From positions 5,046,233 through 5,110,232 of the forward strand of contig NZ_LT907844.1 in the NCBI RefSeq assembly GCF_900215505.1: a stretch of DNA of 64,000 bases. Reading direction: 5' to 3'. The notes below the pieces were generated by a model. That model saw only the letters and a program-made list of their open reading frames with translations. It did not search any database and was not told where the DNA came from. Position 1 is the first letter of the stretch. Each line of letters opens with the position of its first letter. Positions 46,095-55,738 of this stretch are shown here, piece after piece. The translations under genes and the position numbers were made by a program. This DNA comes from Cohaesibacter sp. ES.047. GTDB lineage: Bacteria; Pseudomonadota; Alphaproteobacteria; Rhizobiales; Cohaesibacteraceae.

Positions 46095-47181
46095 ATGAGT
46101 ACGACCATGGACGATAAGATCAAACGCTGGACAGCGAAGCGGAAATCGGCATTGGTTATTGAGATCATTCAGGGCAAGACAACGGTATCAGAAGCAAGCC
46201 GCTCTTTTGATCTGTCGCCCTCCGAGATTGAGGGATGGGTTGAAGATGCCAAGCGAGGGTTGGAGAATAGCCTGCGTGCCAATCCCCTCGACATTCACGC
46301 CCAATATGAGAAGCAATTGAAGGATCTTCAGGAAGCCTATGGCGAGGCCATGCTTGAATTGCGTGCACCGATTGCCAAGCTCTGCGCATGGTTTGGCGTT
46401 CCTCGCAGGACCGTGTATTACCGGCCAACCAAATCGGCCCCCAAAGTCGATCCCCGGTTTGCTGAGCCGATCAAAGCCATGATCGAGAAGGAGCCGTCCT
46501 TCGGCTATCGAACGGTTGCCTGGCTCTTAGGATTCAACAAAAATACCGTTCAGAGGATCGTCCAGATCAAGGGATGGCAGGTTCGTAAGAGGGCTGTTGG
46601 AATGCGTCCCCGGATCGAGGCGGTACCGTCAGTTGCCACTGCGCCTAATGAGCGCCTCCTCTCGGCATTTGCTTCGCAATTGCCTGCCGGGCAATGGGTC
46701 GACAGACTTGGCACGTGTCTGGACCGGAAAAGATGGTTGGGCATCGTTGGCATTGGTGATCGATTGCCATACCCGTGAACTCCTCGGTTGGCATCTCTCA
46801 CGAACAGGCAAGGCGACGACGGCTACAGCAGCCCTAGAGCATGCTCTGATCAGTCGATTTGGAACACTTGGTCGTGTCGATCGGGAATTCCTTCTCCGCT
46901 CGGACAATGGTTTGGTTTTTACCAGTCGGCACTTCACCGCAATCGTCAAAAGCTACGGGCTCAAACAGGAGTTTATCACGCCTCATTGCCCGCAGCAAAA
47001 TGGAATGGTGGAGCGTGTGATCCGAACGATGAAGGAGCAGTGCATTCACAGACACCGCTTCGAAACCATCCAGCACGCCAATCGCGTTATTGCCGACTGG
47101 ATCTTTTTTTACAACAACCAACGGCCACATCAGGCGCTCGCGATGCTAACTCCGGCTGAGGCTTTCAAATTAGCAGCATAA
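46095..47181 (+). pseudogene. IS3-family transposase, frameshifted (copy 1)
   Basis: The first part (46095-about 46698) encodes the helix-turn-helix and the HTH_21-like region as a single ORF. The DDE integrase domain continues in another frame to 47181: STDLARVW, CHTRELLGWHL, LRSDNGLVFTSRH, NGMVERVIRTMKEQ and RPHQALAMLTPAEAF. Restoring QWSTDL needs one G fewer in GGG at 46696-46698, so this is a single-base insertion in a homopolymer within the first catalytic motif, not the programmed frameshift of IS3 elements. Confidence 0.88.
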
Positions 47182-47226
47182 TCTGTGCAGATTCCGGTAG
47201 GTCAATACAGAGCTTCGTACAATCCG

Positions 47227-48459
47227 CTAGCCTTGATTTTGTCGTTCTTTGTTGTTTGGGGAAGCAAGCGCTAGTGCAAAGGCTATGATAAGCCAAGTGA
47301 AGAAGTTTTTATGCTGGCCAAAGGCATTGGAATATGTAGAAATGGGCCAGAGTGCGGTGATCACTAAACATAGTGCGGCTGTCACATTGCTCGGCAGTGC
47401 GCGCCAGTTTCTGGCCTGAAGGATATGCGCAAGCAAGGTGACAAACAGCAGCAAGAACAAGCCCAAACCAATCAAGCCTGTCTCGGCGGCGATCTGAATA
47501 TAGAGCTGATGCGGGTGATGATAGCATCCTGCGTCAAACAGGACCTGCAACTCAGGGCTCTGGTTGCAATAGGAACCAAACCCTCTAGGCCCGACCCCAA
47601 TCAACGGATTGAGTTTGGCCGTTTCAATTCCGCTCATCCAAGGCATATAATAGTCGCTACTGGAAAGCCACGGCAACCGAGCTGTCAGAGCAAGCTCGAA
47701 ACGATTGGACAGCACAGGGAACATCCATAGAACAAAGCCAGCCATAGCGGATACAGCGGCCACGACACTAGCAAAGAGCTTCACATTCATCCTACACGTC
47801 AACAGAAACAGAGCGATGCCAAGGATAAGAGAAAGGGTGACATAGATTTCGCCGGTTAGTACCGCAGCCGAGGTGATCAACGCGATTAATGGAATGGCCC
47901 AAATCATAGCTTTTGGCTGAGAATAGAACTTGCTTAGCGCCCAAAGAGCGACCGGTAAGCCAAACCCCACAACGAGCCAACCTGATTTAGGGTTTAGGTC
48001 CCTGCCCCAAGTTCCATAAAGTCGTTGTGCATCGGGATTTTTGATCTTTTCCGAAATCAGAACTGCGAAGAGAATGGTTAGACCCGCTAAAAGAGACACC
48101 AACAATATCTTTCGGGCATCTGGATAGCGGTTGAGCAGAAACGGTAGAGCCACAGCGAACAGGGGAAAGCGAATCCAGACCAGCGGGTCTTTTAGAACAT
48201 TTTGCGGCCATTGAGAAAGCAGCGACGCTATTAAAATCCAAACCCAGAAAACTGCAGCAATCTGAACCCAGCGCATGCGCATCCAACCCCAATTCCTCTC
48301 TGCCAGACAGACGGCAAGAAAAATCACCACTGTCCCAGTTAGCCAGATATCAGAAGCAGCATTGCCCAAAAGGGTGAAGATGCAGAGTGAAAACATCCAT
48401 ATTGCGAACAAAAATTCAAAGTACTTTGAAACTAGGAAGTTTGGTGGTACTGAATACAT
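47227..48459 (-). CDS. O-antigen ligase-like membrane protein (Wzy_C family)
   Basis: A 410-residue inner-membrane protein with ten to twelve segments. The large periplasmic loop and the Wzy_C stretch HPHQLYIQIAAETGLIGLGLF (about residues 315-335; key residues His, Gln, Glu-Thr-Gly) are typical of ligases that join O-antigen or other glycans to lipid A-core, and of related polymerases. It stands alone between IS3 copy 1 and IS fragments, presumably cut off from the polysaccharide genes at 57-64 kb by IS insertion. Confidence 0.85.
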   Translation of the reverse strand: MYSVPPNFLVSKYFEFLFAIWMFSLCIFTLLGNAASDIWLTGTVVIFLAVCLAERNWGWMRMRWVQIAAVFWVWILIASLLSQWPQNVLKDPLVWIRFPLFAVALPFLLNRYPDARKILLVSLLAGLTILFAVLISEKIKNPDAQRLYGTWGRDLNPKSGWLVVGFGLPVALWALSKFYSQPKAMIWAIPLIALITSAAVLTGEIYVTLSLILGIALFLLTCRMNVKLFASVVAAVSAMAGFVLWMFPVLSNRFELALTARLPWLSSSDYYMPWMSGIETAKLNPLIGVGPRGFGSYCNQSPELQVLFDAGCYHHPHQLYIQIAAETGLIGLGLFLLLFVTLLAHILQARNWRALPSNVTAALCLVITALWPISTYSNAFGQHKNFFTWLIIAFALALASPNNKERQNQG

Positions 48460-48562
48460 TCTTAATATAGACCAATAATTCTAAAAACTCTAGGGAAACC
48501 ATTTAGCAGGCAGAGGATATTTACTCAAGGAAAAATTAGGCGCCGGGTGTCGCTCTTGAAGT

Positions 48563-48870
48563 GTTAACCCAACGTCTGCATCTGGGCTGACGGCATCTAC
48601 AGCGGACTGCGTGGCACTGATGACCGGCTCTGCGCTCTGGTCGTGATCGGTGTAAACTGCCGTGCTGAAGCCATTTTCTGGCTATCGACGATGGTGTTCG
48701 GGAATCCACCCAGAGCTGGCGAGAGGTTCTGCTGGCTCTCAAAGACCGCGGTCTCAATCCGCCGAAACTGGCCACCGGAGATGATGCCATGGGATTTTGG
48801 GCGGCACTGGAAGAGATCTTTCCGACGACCCGACAGCAACGCTGCTGGGTTCACAAGAGCCGGATTTAAA
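48563..48870 (+). pseudogene. IS256/mutator transposase fragment
   Basis: Translation in changing frames gives the mutator catalytic region: LWADGIYSGLRG, LCALVVIGVN, DDGVRESTQSWREVLLALK, GDDAMGFWAALEEIFP and QRCWVHKS. Both ends are missing and the frame is broken at least once. It differs from the two full IS256 copies further on. Confidence 0.8.
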
Positions 48871-49011
48871 AGTAGTTGAGGGATATTAATAGGTTGTAAT
48901 TCAACCGCCTTTGATGAGATGATGGAGCATCATATGCCTCGGGATGGTGGATTCCATCGCGAAGTGAGAGGTGGTCCTAGAGTTTGGATCATGTTGCAGC
49001 CATTTTAAGGT

Positions 49012-49140
49012 GGCTCATTGTTTCACATCAGGCTGCGATTTTTTGATGGTTAGTATGGTGTCATATGCCTCATTCGGGGTCAAGATGCCATGTCTAGAAT
49101 GTGGGCGCTCTGCATTATAATAGGTAATACCATCGAGCAG
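49012..49140 (-). pseudogene. IS3-family transposase C-terminal fragment
   Basis: On the minus strand the translation runs LLDGITYYNAERPHSRHGIL, then TPNEAYD, ending PDVKQ and a stop. This is the end of an IS3-group integrase. An IS3-like end sequence follows the stop (TGGCTGCAACATGATCC at 49004-48988). It is not the same element as copies 1 and 2. Confidence 0.75.
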
Positions 49141-49143
49141 AAT

Positions 49144-49338
49144 TCAGAACCGATATGCCCATTCTCGCAATTCGATGGACATAATTATCCAAGGTTGACC
49201 GACGAGTTTGTTCCAGGCTTCGCAACATATCGCGAGGATTTCCTCGTAGGATGAGAAGATCCGGTTGAAAAGCCGGTTTTTCCGCATGAACTGCCATATA
49301 TTCTCGACCGGGCTCAATTCAGGAGACGGTGGATTCAC
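49144..49338 (-). pseudogene. IS630 transposase C-terminal fragment
   Basis: 64 codons matching the end of IS630 transposases: SPELSPVENIWQFMRKNRLF, then CEAWNKLVGQPWIIMSI and REWAYRF. Its DDE glutamate (PVENIWQ) is kept but the rest is gone. Confidence 0.8.
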
Positions 49339-49455
49339 ATTTCAAACGCAACACCGAAGTTTTCCGCGAAAGCCTCGGATTCAAAACCCCATTCCAGGCG
49401 CTGCTGCAAGACCTTGGAAAAGACGCCAAAATTTGCTTTGCTTAAGCGTGTTGCA
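49339..49455 (+). pseudogene. IS30-like transposase C-terminal fragment and right end
   Basis: On the plus strand about 34 codons end RESLGFKTPFQALLQDLGKD, resembling the IS30 tail pattern of Arg-x-x-Leu-Gly-Phe-x-Thr-Pro, then a stop at 49443 and GTGTTGC, matching the GCAACAC end at 41680. It may be the far end of the element whose start is at 41677. Confidence 0.5.
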
Positions 49456-50504
49456 CTTGGAGACCCGCAAAAACCGCTCGCAATTTGAACGTCTGAGCAA
49501 GCACGGTGATCCTCTCGAGGTTCTCGAAGTCACGATCGACTTTGAATATTTCCGTGGCTGGCTTGTTGAAGGTCTCGGTTACGGTGATGGGTCCAAGGTT
49601 GGTCGCCCTCCGTTTGATCCTGTGTCCATGTTCAAAATTCTGATCCTGCAGGCTCAGCACAATTTGTCCGATGCCAAGATGGAATTCATGATCCGTGATC
49701 GGCTATCCTGGATGCGGTTCCTGAACTTTGAACTTGGCGGCGCCACTCCCGACGAGAATACCATCCGACACTTCCGCAATCGCATGACGGAAACAGGCAC
49801 CCTGAGGCGTGTCATGAAAACCTTTGATTGGCAATTGCACAAGAAGGGTTACATCCCAATGTCAGGCCAGATTGTGGATGCCACGCTGGTTCCCGCTCCC
49901 AAGCAACGCAACACGGATGGTGAGAAGGAAGCGGTCAAGGCAGGCAAGCCTGCCAAAGAGATTTGGCCAGACCAGCCTAACAAGGCCGCGCAAAAGGATA
50001 CCAACGCCCGCTGGACACTGAAGGTTGGCGGAAAAGTGCGCTATCGGCCAGACGGAACGCCATTGCCTCAGATTGCCCTTCCAGTATTTGGCTACAAGAA
50101 CCATATCAGCATTGATCGCAAATTCGGCTTCATAAGGGGCAGCACAGTGACATCGGCCGCTGATGCTGACGGACGTCAGTTAAGGCATGTTTTGCGCAAG
50201 GACAACACGGCTTCCGATGTCTGGGCTGACAGTGCCTATCGTTCTCAGAGCAATGAGAAATGGCTGGCCAGCAACATGCTGACAAGCCAGATCCATCGAC
50301 GCAAGCCAGCAGGCAAGCCCATGCCGCTCGTAACATCGCGTGCAAATGCGAAGAAGTCCTCAATCCGCGCCCGAGTCGAACATGTCTTTGCTCATCAGAA
50401 GAACCGCTACGGCCTGTTCATCCGAACGATCGGGCTTGCTCGGGCTGAAACAAAACTGACACTGGCCAATCTCGCCTACAATTTTGATCGTTCGAAGGGT
50501 TGTA
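49456..50504 (+). pseudogene. IS5-family transposase, truncated at both ends
   Basis: A long open frame with the IS5-group core: FERLSKHGDPLEVL, KVGRPPFDPVSMFKIL, ATPDENTIRHFRNR, IVDATLVPAPKQRN and the late FAHQKNRYGLFIRTIGLARA. The first residues are replaced by unrelated upstream sequence and the last by the end of IS3 copy 2, into which the frame runs at about 50500 (GCIDPSESAQFM is IS3 end sequence). Terminal repeats are not visible. Confidence 0.8.
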
Positions 50505-50747
50505 TTGACCCATCGGAATCTGCACAGTTTATGCTGCTAATTTGAATGCCTCAGCGGGTGTCCGCATGGCGAGTGCTTGGTGCGGGCGGTAATTATTGTA
50601 AAAGGCAATCCAATCGCTTATAACCCGATTTGCATGTTTAATGGTTTCGAAGCGGTGTCTGTGAATGCATTGTTCTGATAACACGTTCGACCATTCCATT
50701 CTGTTGCGGGCAATGCGGAGTTATGAACTCCTGTTTGAGACCATAAT
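50505..50747 (-). mobile_element. IS3-family element copy 2, right-end part
   Basis: On the minus strand it matches the 3' part of copy 1, from NYGLKQEFITPHCPQQNGMV through RPHQALAM to the terminal repeat (GGGTCAATAC). An 11-bp deletion (relative to copy 1) lies in the MKEQCIH region between short TG repeats, so it is dead. The matching left end is at 56420-56668 in the same orientation. Confidence 0.85.
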
Positions 50748-51609
50748 TGCGCATTCCGGTCTTATCCGGCCACTGATTCCGACAGCATCCGGCCACCCAT
50801 TCCGATTTGATCCGGCCATTGATTCCGGAGCATTCGGCCCCCCTTGTGAAGGGGATTTGCCGACCGTTTTGAGGTAATCACTCACCGGCTATCTTGTGTT
50901 CTTTTGGAGCGTGAGAAAGCCCCATGAAGAGATTACCAATGCGCAAGATCCGGGAAGCCCTTCGGCTTCGGGCAGAAGGCTTGTCAGGACGCCGAGTGGC
51001 GCAAAGCCTTTCGATAGGACGAGCAACGATATCGGACTATTTCCGTCGCGCGGATTTGGCTGGTTTGGCATGGCCTCTGCCGGTTGATTTGTCTGACAGT
51101 GATCTGGAACTTCTTCTTTACCCATCCCAACCTGGGGCGTCCTCTCGCGCGGTACCGCAGCCGGACTGGGCTCATATGCATGCCGAGCTGCGCCGCAAAG
51201 GTGTGACGCTGGCTCTGTTGTGGCAGGAATATCGCGAGGTTCATCCTGACGGCTATGGTTACAGCCAATATTGTGCCCGCTATTCAGCGTGGGAAGGCAA
51301 GCTTTCGCCGGTAATGCGCCAGCGTCACCCCGCTGGTGAACGGTTGTTTGTCGATTATGCGGGCCAGACCGTGGATGTGATCTGTCCTCAGACCGGTGAA
51401 GTGCGCACAGCTCAGATCTTTGTGGCCACGCTTGGGGCGCCGAACTACACCTATGTGGAGGCCAGTTGGACCCAGAGCCTGCCGGATTGGATATCGAGCC
51501 ATGTGCGGGCCTTCGATTTCTTCGGCGGTGTGCCTGCGATGATTGTCTCAGATAATCTGAAGTCAGCTGTGATCAAGGCCTGTTTCCATGACCCGGCGAT
51601 CAACCGCAC
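50748..51609 (+). mobile_element. IS21-family element a, left end and truncated istA
   Basis: The left end begins TGCGCATTCCGG and carries repeated ATCCGGCC motifs to about 50850, the multiple terminal sites of IS21 elements. It is inserted in IS3 copy 2 and cut on the right by IS256 copy 1. Confidence 0.8.
50924..51609 (+). pseudogene. IstA transposase fragment (element a)
   Basis: The first 229 codons of an IstA clearly different from that at 43.6 kb: MRKIREALRLRAEGLSGRRV, FVDYAGQTVDVICPQTGE with the first catalytic Asp, and AMIVSDNLKSAV with the second. IS256 copy 1 replaces the rest after HDPAINR. Confidence 0.88.
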
Positions 51610-52832
51610 GGGACTATGGAGAATTTTGTGCCCTGGCGCTTTGATTACGCCATTTGGAAACGATCTTCGAACATTATTGCGAACTGGCTTTTCACTGAGT
51701 GCCATTCGCGCACGGAGCGTTTCCATTCCACAGAAGTAGCATTCAGGGCGAGATAAATCAATTTCGCAGCTGCCTCGTCACTGGGGAAATGCCCGCGGGA
51801 GCGAACGGCCCGGCGGATTTTCGAGTTCAGTGCTTCAATGGCGTTCGTGGTGTAGATCAGCCTGCGCACTTGGGGCGGATAGTCAAGGAACGGGATCACC
51901 TCGTTCCAAGTCCGGCGCCAACTCGGCGCGATTGCCGGGTATTTGGCGGCAAGGTCGCTGTTTTCGAACTCCGCCAGCGCAGTCTCCGCGGCTGCTGCGT
52001 CCACAGCGGTGTAGACAGCCTTAAGAGCCGCTGCGACGGCCTTGCGATCCTTGTAGCTGGCAAAGCTCATGGAATGGCGCAGCAGATGCACGATACAGGT
52101 CTGGACCTGGGTCTGAGGAAAGGCTGCCTCGATGGCCTGGGGGAAGCCCTTCAGACCGTCCACGACGGCGATGAGAATGTCCTGAACGCCACGGTTGCGC
52201 AGATCGCTGAGAACTTTAGCCCAGAACTTGGCACCCTCATTGGCCTGGAACCAAAGCCCCAGAACGTCGCGGGTGCCGTCCGGGAGAACAGCCAGGGCCA
52301 CAAAAACCGCCTTGTTCAGAACCACGCCGTCGGTGCGGATCTTGACCCGGATCGCGTCCATGAACACAATCGGATAACACGGTTCCAGCGGGCGGTTCTG
52401 CCAGGCGGTCACTTCCTCCATCACGGCATCGGTGATCGCCGAAATCAGGCTCGGGGACGCCTCTATACCATAGATATCCTCGATATGCCCCTGGATCTCG
52501 CGGGTCGTCATCCCGCGCGCGTACATGCTGATGATCTTGGTGTCGAACTCGGGAAAGCGGCGCTGATACTTGGCGATCAGCAGAGGATCAAAGCTGCCGT
52601 TGCGGTCACGGGGAATGTCGAGAATGACCTTCCCGCTGTCGGTGGTCACCGTCTTCTGGCTGCGGCCATTGCGACGATTTGGCGCCTGGTTCGCGCCTTC
52701 AGGCGGCGCATCGGCGCGTTCTTCGGTCAGATGCTCGTCCAGTTCGGCGCTCAGGGCTCGTTCGGCCAGCGCCTTGGTCAGTTCTTGCAGAATCCCGTCC
52801 TCTCCGAACAGATCGCCCGCTTTGCGGCCTTC
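51610..52832 (-). mobile_element. IS256-family element, copy 1, 5'-truncated
   Basis: The right-hand terminal repeat (GGGACTATGGAGAATTTTGT at 51610) is intact. The transposase-start end is cut at about 52832 by an IS21-type end. As far as can be compared it is the same sequence as copy 2, so the duplication is recent. Confidence 0.88.
51645..52832 (-). pseudogene. IS256 (mutator) transposase, lacking first 14 codons
   Basis: All catalytic parts of the mutator DDE domain remain: IVFMDAIRVKIR, VDGLKGFPQAIEAAFP and YTTNAIEALNSKIRR. The start (MSIDKALLDHLME in copy 2) is missing. The open frame runs on into IS21 end sequence without a proper start signal. Confidence 0.88.
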
Positions 52833-53740
52833 TGCGCATTCCGGAGCATCCGGCCGGCCATTCCGATAACATCCGGCCACCTAATCCGGAGTATCCGGCC
52901 ACCTTTGGCGTGCCGTCTTGAGGCCTGAAGATTTAGGTATCAGCTTTTGTTGTTTTCGTCACCCGTTTTGACATGGGTTTTTCGGAAGGACTGGCCTTCG
53001 AGTTCGAGGCGATATGCGTTGTGCACGAGCCGATCGAGGATTGCATCGGCGAAGGTAGGTTCGCCGATAACCTCGTGCCAGGTTTTCAGTGGCAATTGGC
53101 TGGTGATCAGGATTGACCCTGCACCATATCGGTCTTCGACGATTTCCATGAGGTCCCGTCTCTGGTTTGCATTCAGACGGTCGGGTCCCCAGTCGTCGAG
53201 GATCAGGAGTTGGGTTTTGGCAAGGCTTCGAAAGAGGCGCGGGAAGCGCCCGTCTGCATGGGCCATCTCCAATTCGCCAAACAGACGTGGCACACGTTTG
53301 TAAAGCACGGTGACACCACTTCGACAAGCGGCCTGAGCGAGCGCACAGGCTAACCAGGTTTTACCGACGCCACATGAGCCGGTGATCATCAAGTTCCGTT
53401 TGTCCCGTATCCATTTACCTGTCAGCAGTTGCTGGAACAGCGCCTTGTCCAGCCCACGTCTGGTTTTGTAGTCGACATCTTCTGGGGCGGCTCCGACATG
53501 GCGCAGACGGGCGGTTCGCATTCGGCTCTCGAACCGCTTGGTCTCGCGGCTGGCAGCTTCTCTGTCGATGAGTAGCCCCAACCATTCGGCGTGGGTGAGA
53601 TCGACCGTTCCGTCTTGGCTGGCTAGCTCGGTGAAGGCCTCTGCCATGCCGTCGAGCTTGAGGCTATTGAGCTGCTCCAGGGTTGGATGTGTCAGCATAT
53701 CCTGTCCTTTCAATGGAAGTAATCTGCACCACGGATATTG
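52833..53740 (-). mobile_element. IS21-family element b, right end plus istB
   Basis: On the minus strand istB is followed by the right end with repeated ATCCGGCC motifs (52833-52925), which abuts IS256 copy 1. At the other side the last ten codons of istA (NIRGADYFH) are visible before an IS630-type end cuts in at 53741. It is of the same IS21 type as element a but in opposite orientation. Confidence 0.8.
52940..53698 (-). CDS. istB: IS21-family helper ATPase IstB (element b)
   Basis: About 252 residues from ATG 53698 (AAAGGA upstream). Walker [17 protein letters not shown], Walker B LLILDDWGPD, and the C-terminal VIGEPTFADAILDRLVHNAY stretch. Intact, but its istA partner is gone. Confidence 0.92.
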   Translation of the reverse strand: MLTHPTLEQLNSLKLDGMAEAFTELASQDGTVDLTHAEWLGLLIDREAASRETKRFESRMRTARLRHVGAAPEDVDYKTRRGLDKALFQQLLTGKWIRDKRNLMITGSCGVGKTWLACALAQAACRSGVTVLYKRVPRLFGELEMAHADGRFPRLFRSLAKTQLLILDDWGPDRLNANQRRDLMEIVEDRYGAGSILITSQLPLKTWHEVIGEPTFADAILDRLVHNAYRLELEGQSFRKTHVKTGDENNKS

Positions 53741-54421
53741 ATACCAAGGGCGTGAAGTTCTGACTCTTTAGGGATTCCATTTTTAGCACTGGCGTGATTC
53801 AACATGGCAAAGGAGATTTTGCCATGTCTGCCGCTTTGATTCTTAGCGATGCTTTTGACGCCGATAGTTTGCGCCGTCTTGCCAAAGGATGCCGCAATGC
53901 CAAACAGAGCCGCCGCCTACTGGCCATTGCGGCTGTCTATGACGGCATGAACCGTGCTGATGCCGCCAAAGTCGGCGGTATGGACCGCCAGACTTTGCGA
54001 GATTGGGTTCTTCGCTTCAATGAGCAAGGCACCGATGGTCTTGTCGACATCAAAGCAACCGGCGCTCCCATGCGCTTGAGCCCAGAACAGCTCGAAGAGT
54101 TTGTTGCTATCGTTGAAACCGGTCCTGATCCTGAGAAGGACGGCGTCTCTGTCTGGCGTAGCCAGGATCTGGTGCGTGTGATCCAAGAGCGGTTTGGGGT
54201 CTCCTACAAGGAACGTGGAGTACGGGATCTTTTGCGCCGCATGGGGTATGTGCGCATATCTGGTCGACCTCAACATCCAGAACAAAAGCCTGAAGTCATT
54301 GATGCTTTCAAAAAAACTTCTCCGCAACGTTGGCAGCGCATGTAGGCCATTTGCCAAAGAACAAGCCCATCGAGATTTGGTGGCAAGATGAGGCTAGGCT
54401 TGGTCAGAAGAATGGACTGGC
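53741..54421 (+). repeat. Left arm of a 681-bp inverted repeat: IS630-type element, left half
   Basis: Starts at an IS630-type end (TACCAAGGGCGTG) and stops inside the transposase where IS256 copy 2 begins. The same 681 bp appear inverted at 55739-56419, identical wherever I compared them. The outer flanks differ (istA tail here, IS3 copy 2 there). Confidence 0.9.
53824..54345 (+). pseudogene. IS630-type transposase N-terminal frame, left arm
   Basis: About 173 codons from ATG 53824 (AAGGAG upstream): SRRLLAIAAVYDGMNRADAA and RQTLRDWVLRFNEQGTDGL form the helix-turn-helix part. After an A7 run near 54308 the catalytic frame begins (HLPKNKPIEIWWQDEARLGQ, first Asp) but is cut by IS256 after KNGL. 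Confidence 0.85.
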
Positions 54422-55738
54422 CCGACTATGGAGAATTTTGTGCCCTGGCGTGGTAACTCTAATATGAGGAGACCCACGTATGAGCATCGACAAAGCCCTT
54501 TTGGATCATCTGATGGAAGGCCGCAAAGCGGGCGATCTGTTCGGAGAGGACGGGATTCTGCAAGAACTGACCAAGGCGCTGGCCGAACGAGCCCTGAGCG
54601 CCGAACTGGACGAGCATCTGACCGAAGAACGCGCCGATGCGCCGCCTGAAGGCGCGAACCAGGCGCCAAATCGTCGCAATGGCCGCAGCCAGAAGACGGT
54701 GACCACCGACAGCGGGAAGGTCATTCTCGACATTCCCCGTGACCGCAACGGCAGCTTTGATCCTCTGCTGATCGCCAAGTATCAGCGCCGCTTTCCCGAG
54801 TTCGACACCAAGATCATCAGCATGTACGCGCGCGGGATGACGACCCGCGAGATCCAGGGGCATATCGAGGATATCTATGGTATAGAGGCGTCCCCGAGCC
54901 TGATTTCGGCGATCACCGATGCCGTGATGGAGGAAGTGACCGCCTGGCAGAACCGCCCGCTGGAACCGTGTTATCCGATTGTGTTCATGGACGCGATCCG
55001 GGTCAAGATCCGCACCGACGGCGTGGTTCTGAACAAGGCGGTTTTTGTGGCCCTGGCTGTTCTCCCGGACGGCACCCGCGACGTTCTGGGGCTTTGGTTC
55101 CAGGCCAATGAGGGTGCCAAGTTCTGGGCTAAAGTTCTCAGCGATCTGCGCAACCGTGGCGTTCAGGACATTCTCATCGCCGTCGTGGACGGTCTGAAGG
55201 GCTTCCCCCAGGCCATCGAGGCAGCCTTTCCTCAGACCCAGGTCCAGACCTGTATCGTGCATCTGCTGCGCCATTCCATGAGCTTTGCCAGCTACAAGGA
55301 TCGCAAGGCCGTCGCAGCGGCTCTTAAGGCTGTCTACACCGCTGTGGACGCAGCAGCCGCGGAGACTGCGCTGGCGGAGTTCGAAAACAGCGACCTTGCC
55401 GCCAAATACCCGGCAATCGCGCCGAGTTGGCGCCGGACTTGGAACGAGGTGATCCCGTTCCTTGACTATCCGCCCCAAGTGCGCAGGCTGATCTACACCA
55501 CGAACGCCATTGAAGCACTGAACTCGAAAATCCGCCGGGCCGTTCGCTCCCGCGGGCATTTCCCCAGTGACGAGGCAGCTGCGAAATTGATTTATCTCGC
55601 CCTGAATGCTACTTCTGTGGAATGGAAACGCTCCGTGCGCGAATGGCACTCAGTGAAAAGCCAGTTCGCAATAATGTTCGAAGATCGTTTCCAAATGGCG
55701 TAATCAAAGCGCCAGGGCACAAAATTCTGCATAGTCCC
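54422..55738 (+). mobile_element. IS256-family element, copy 2, complete
   Basis: 1317 bp with inverted terminal repeats (GACTATGGAGAATTTTGTGC left; GACTATGCAGAATTTTGTGC read from the right). No direct target duplication: the flanks are GGACTGGC and GCCAGTCC, which are inverses of each other because the element sits exactly at the centre of the large palindrome. Confidence 0.92.
54480..55703 (+). CDS. IS256-family (mutator) transposase
   Basis: A complete 407-residue mutator transposase starting MSIDKALLDHLMEG, with GAGGAG upstream. Catalytic segments IVFMDAIRVKIR, IAVVDGLKGFP and YTTNAIEALNSKIRR are present, along with the CIVHLLRHSM signature. Looks functional and is the likely source of copy 1. 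Confidence 0.94.
   Translation: MSIDKALLDHLMEGRKAGDLFGEDGILQELTKALAERALSAELDEHLTEERADAPPEGANQAPNRRNGRSQKTVTTDSGKVILDIPRDRNGSFDPLLIAKYQRRFPEFDTKIISMYARGMTTREIQGHIEDIYGIEASPSLISAITDAVMEEVTAWQNRPLEPCYPIVFMDAIRVKIRTDGVVLNKAVFVALAVLPDGTRDVLGLWFQANEGAKFWAKVLSDLRNRGVQDILIAVVDGLKGFPQAIEAAFPQTQVQTCIVHLLRHSMSFASYKDRKAVAAALKAVYTAVDAAAAETALAEFENSDLAAKYPAIAPSWRRTWNEVIPFLDYPPQVRRLIYTTNAIEALNSKIRRAVRSRGHFPSDEAAAKLIYLALNATSVEWKRSVREWHSVKSQFAIMFEDRFQMA

Larger units (their letters stand above)
43449..47205 (+). mobile_element. IS3-family element, copy 1, interrupted by an IS21 element
   Basis: The left end (TTGACCCATTGAAATT) is at 43449; about 30 nt later the sequence is broken by an IS21-family element and resumes near 46076. 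The right end (ATTCCGGTAGGTCAATA) is at about 47205. The uninterrupted left-end sequence of a second copy at 56420-56668 proves the join. The ends share GTATTGACC. Confidence 0.85.

Noticed and set aside
51699..52928. A 409-codon plus-strand frame, with a near-identical minus-strand frame at 54459-55649
   Set aside because: Both are antisense to the two IS256 transposases; their duplication follows from the duplicated element.
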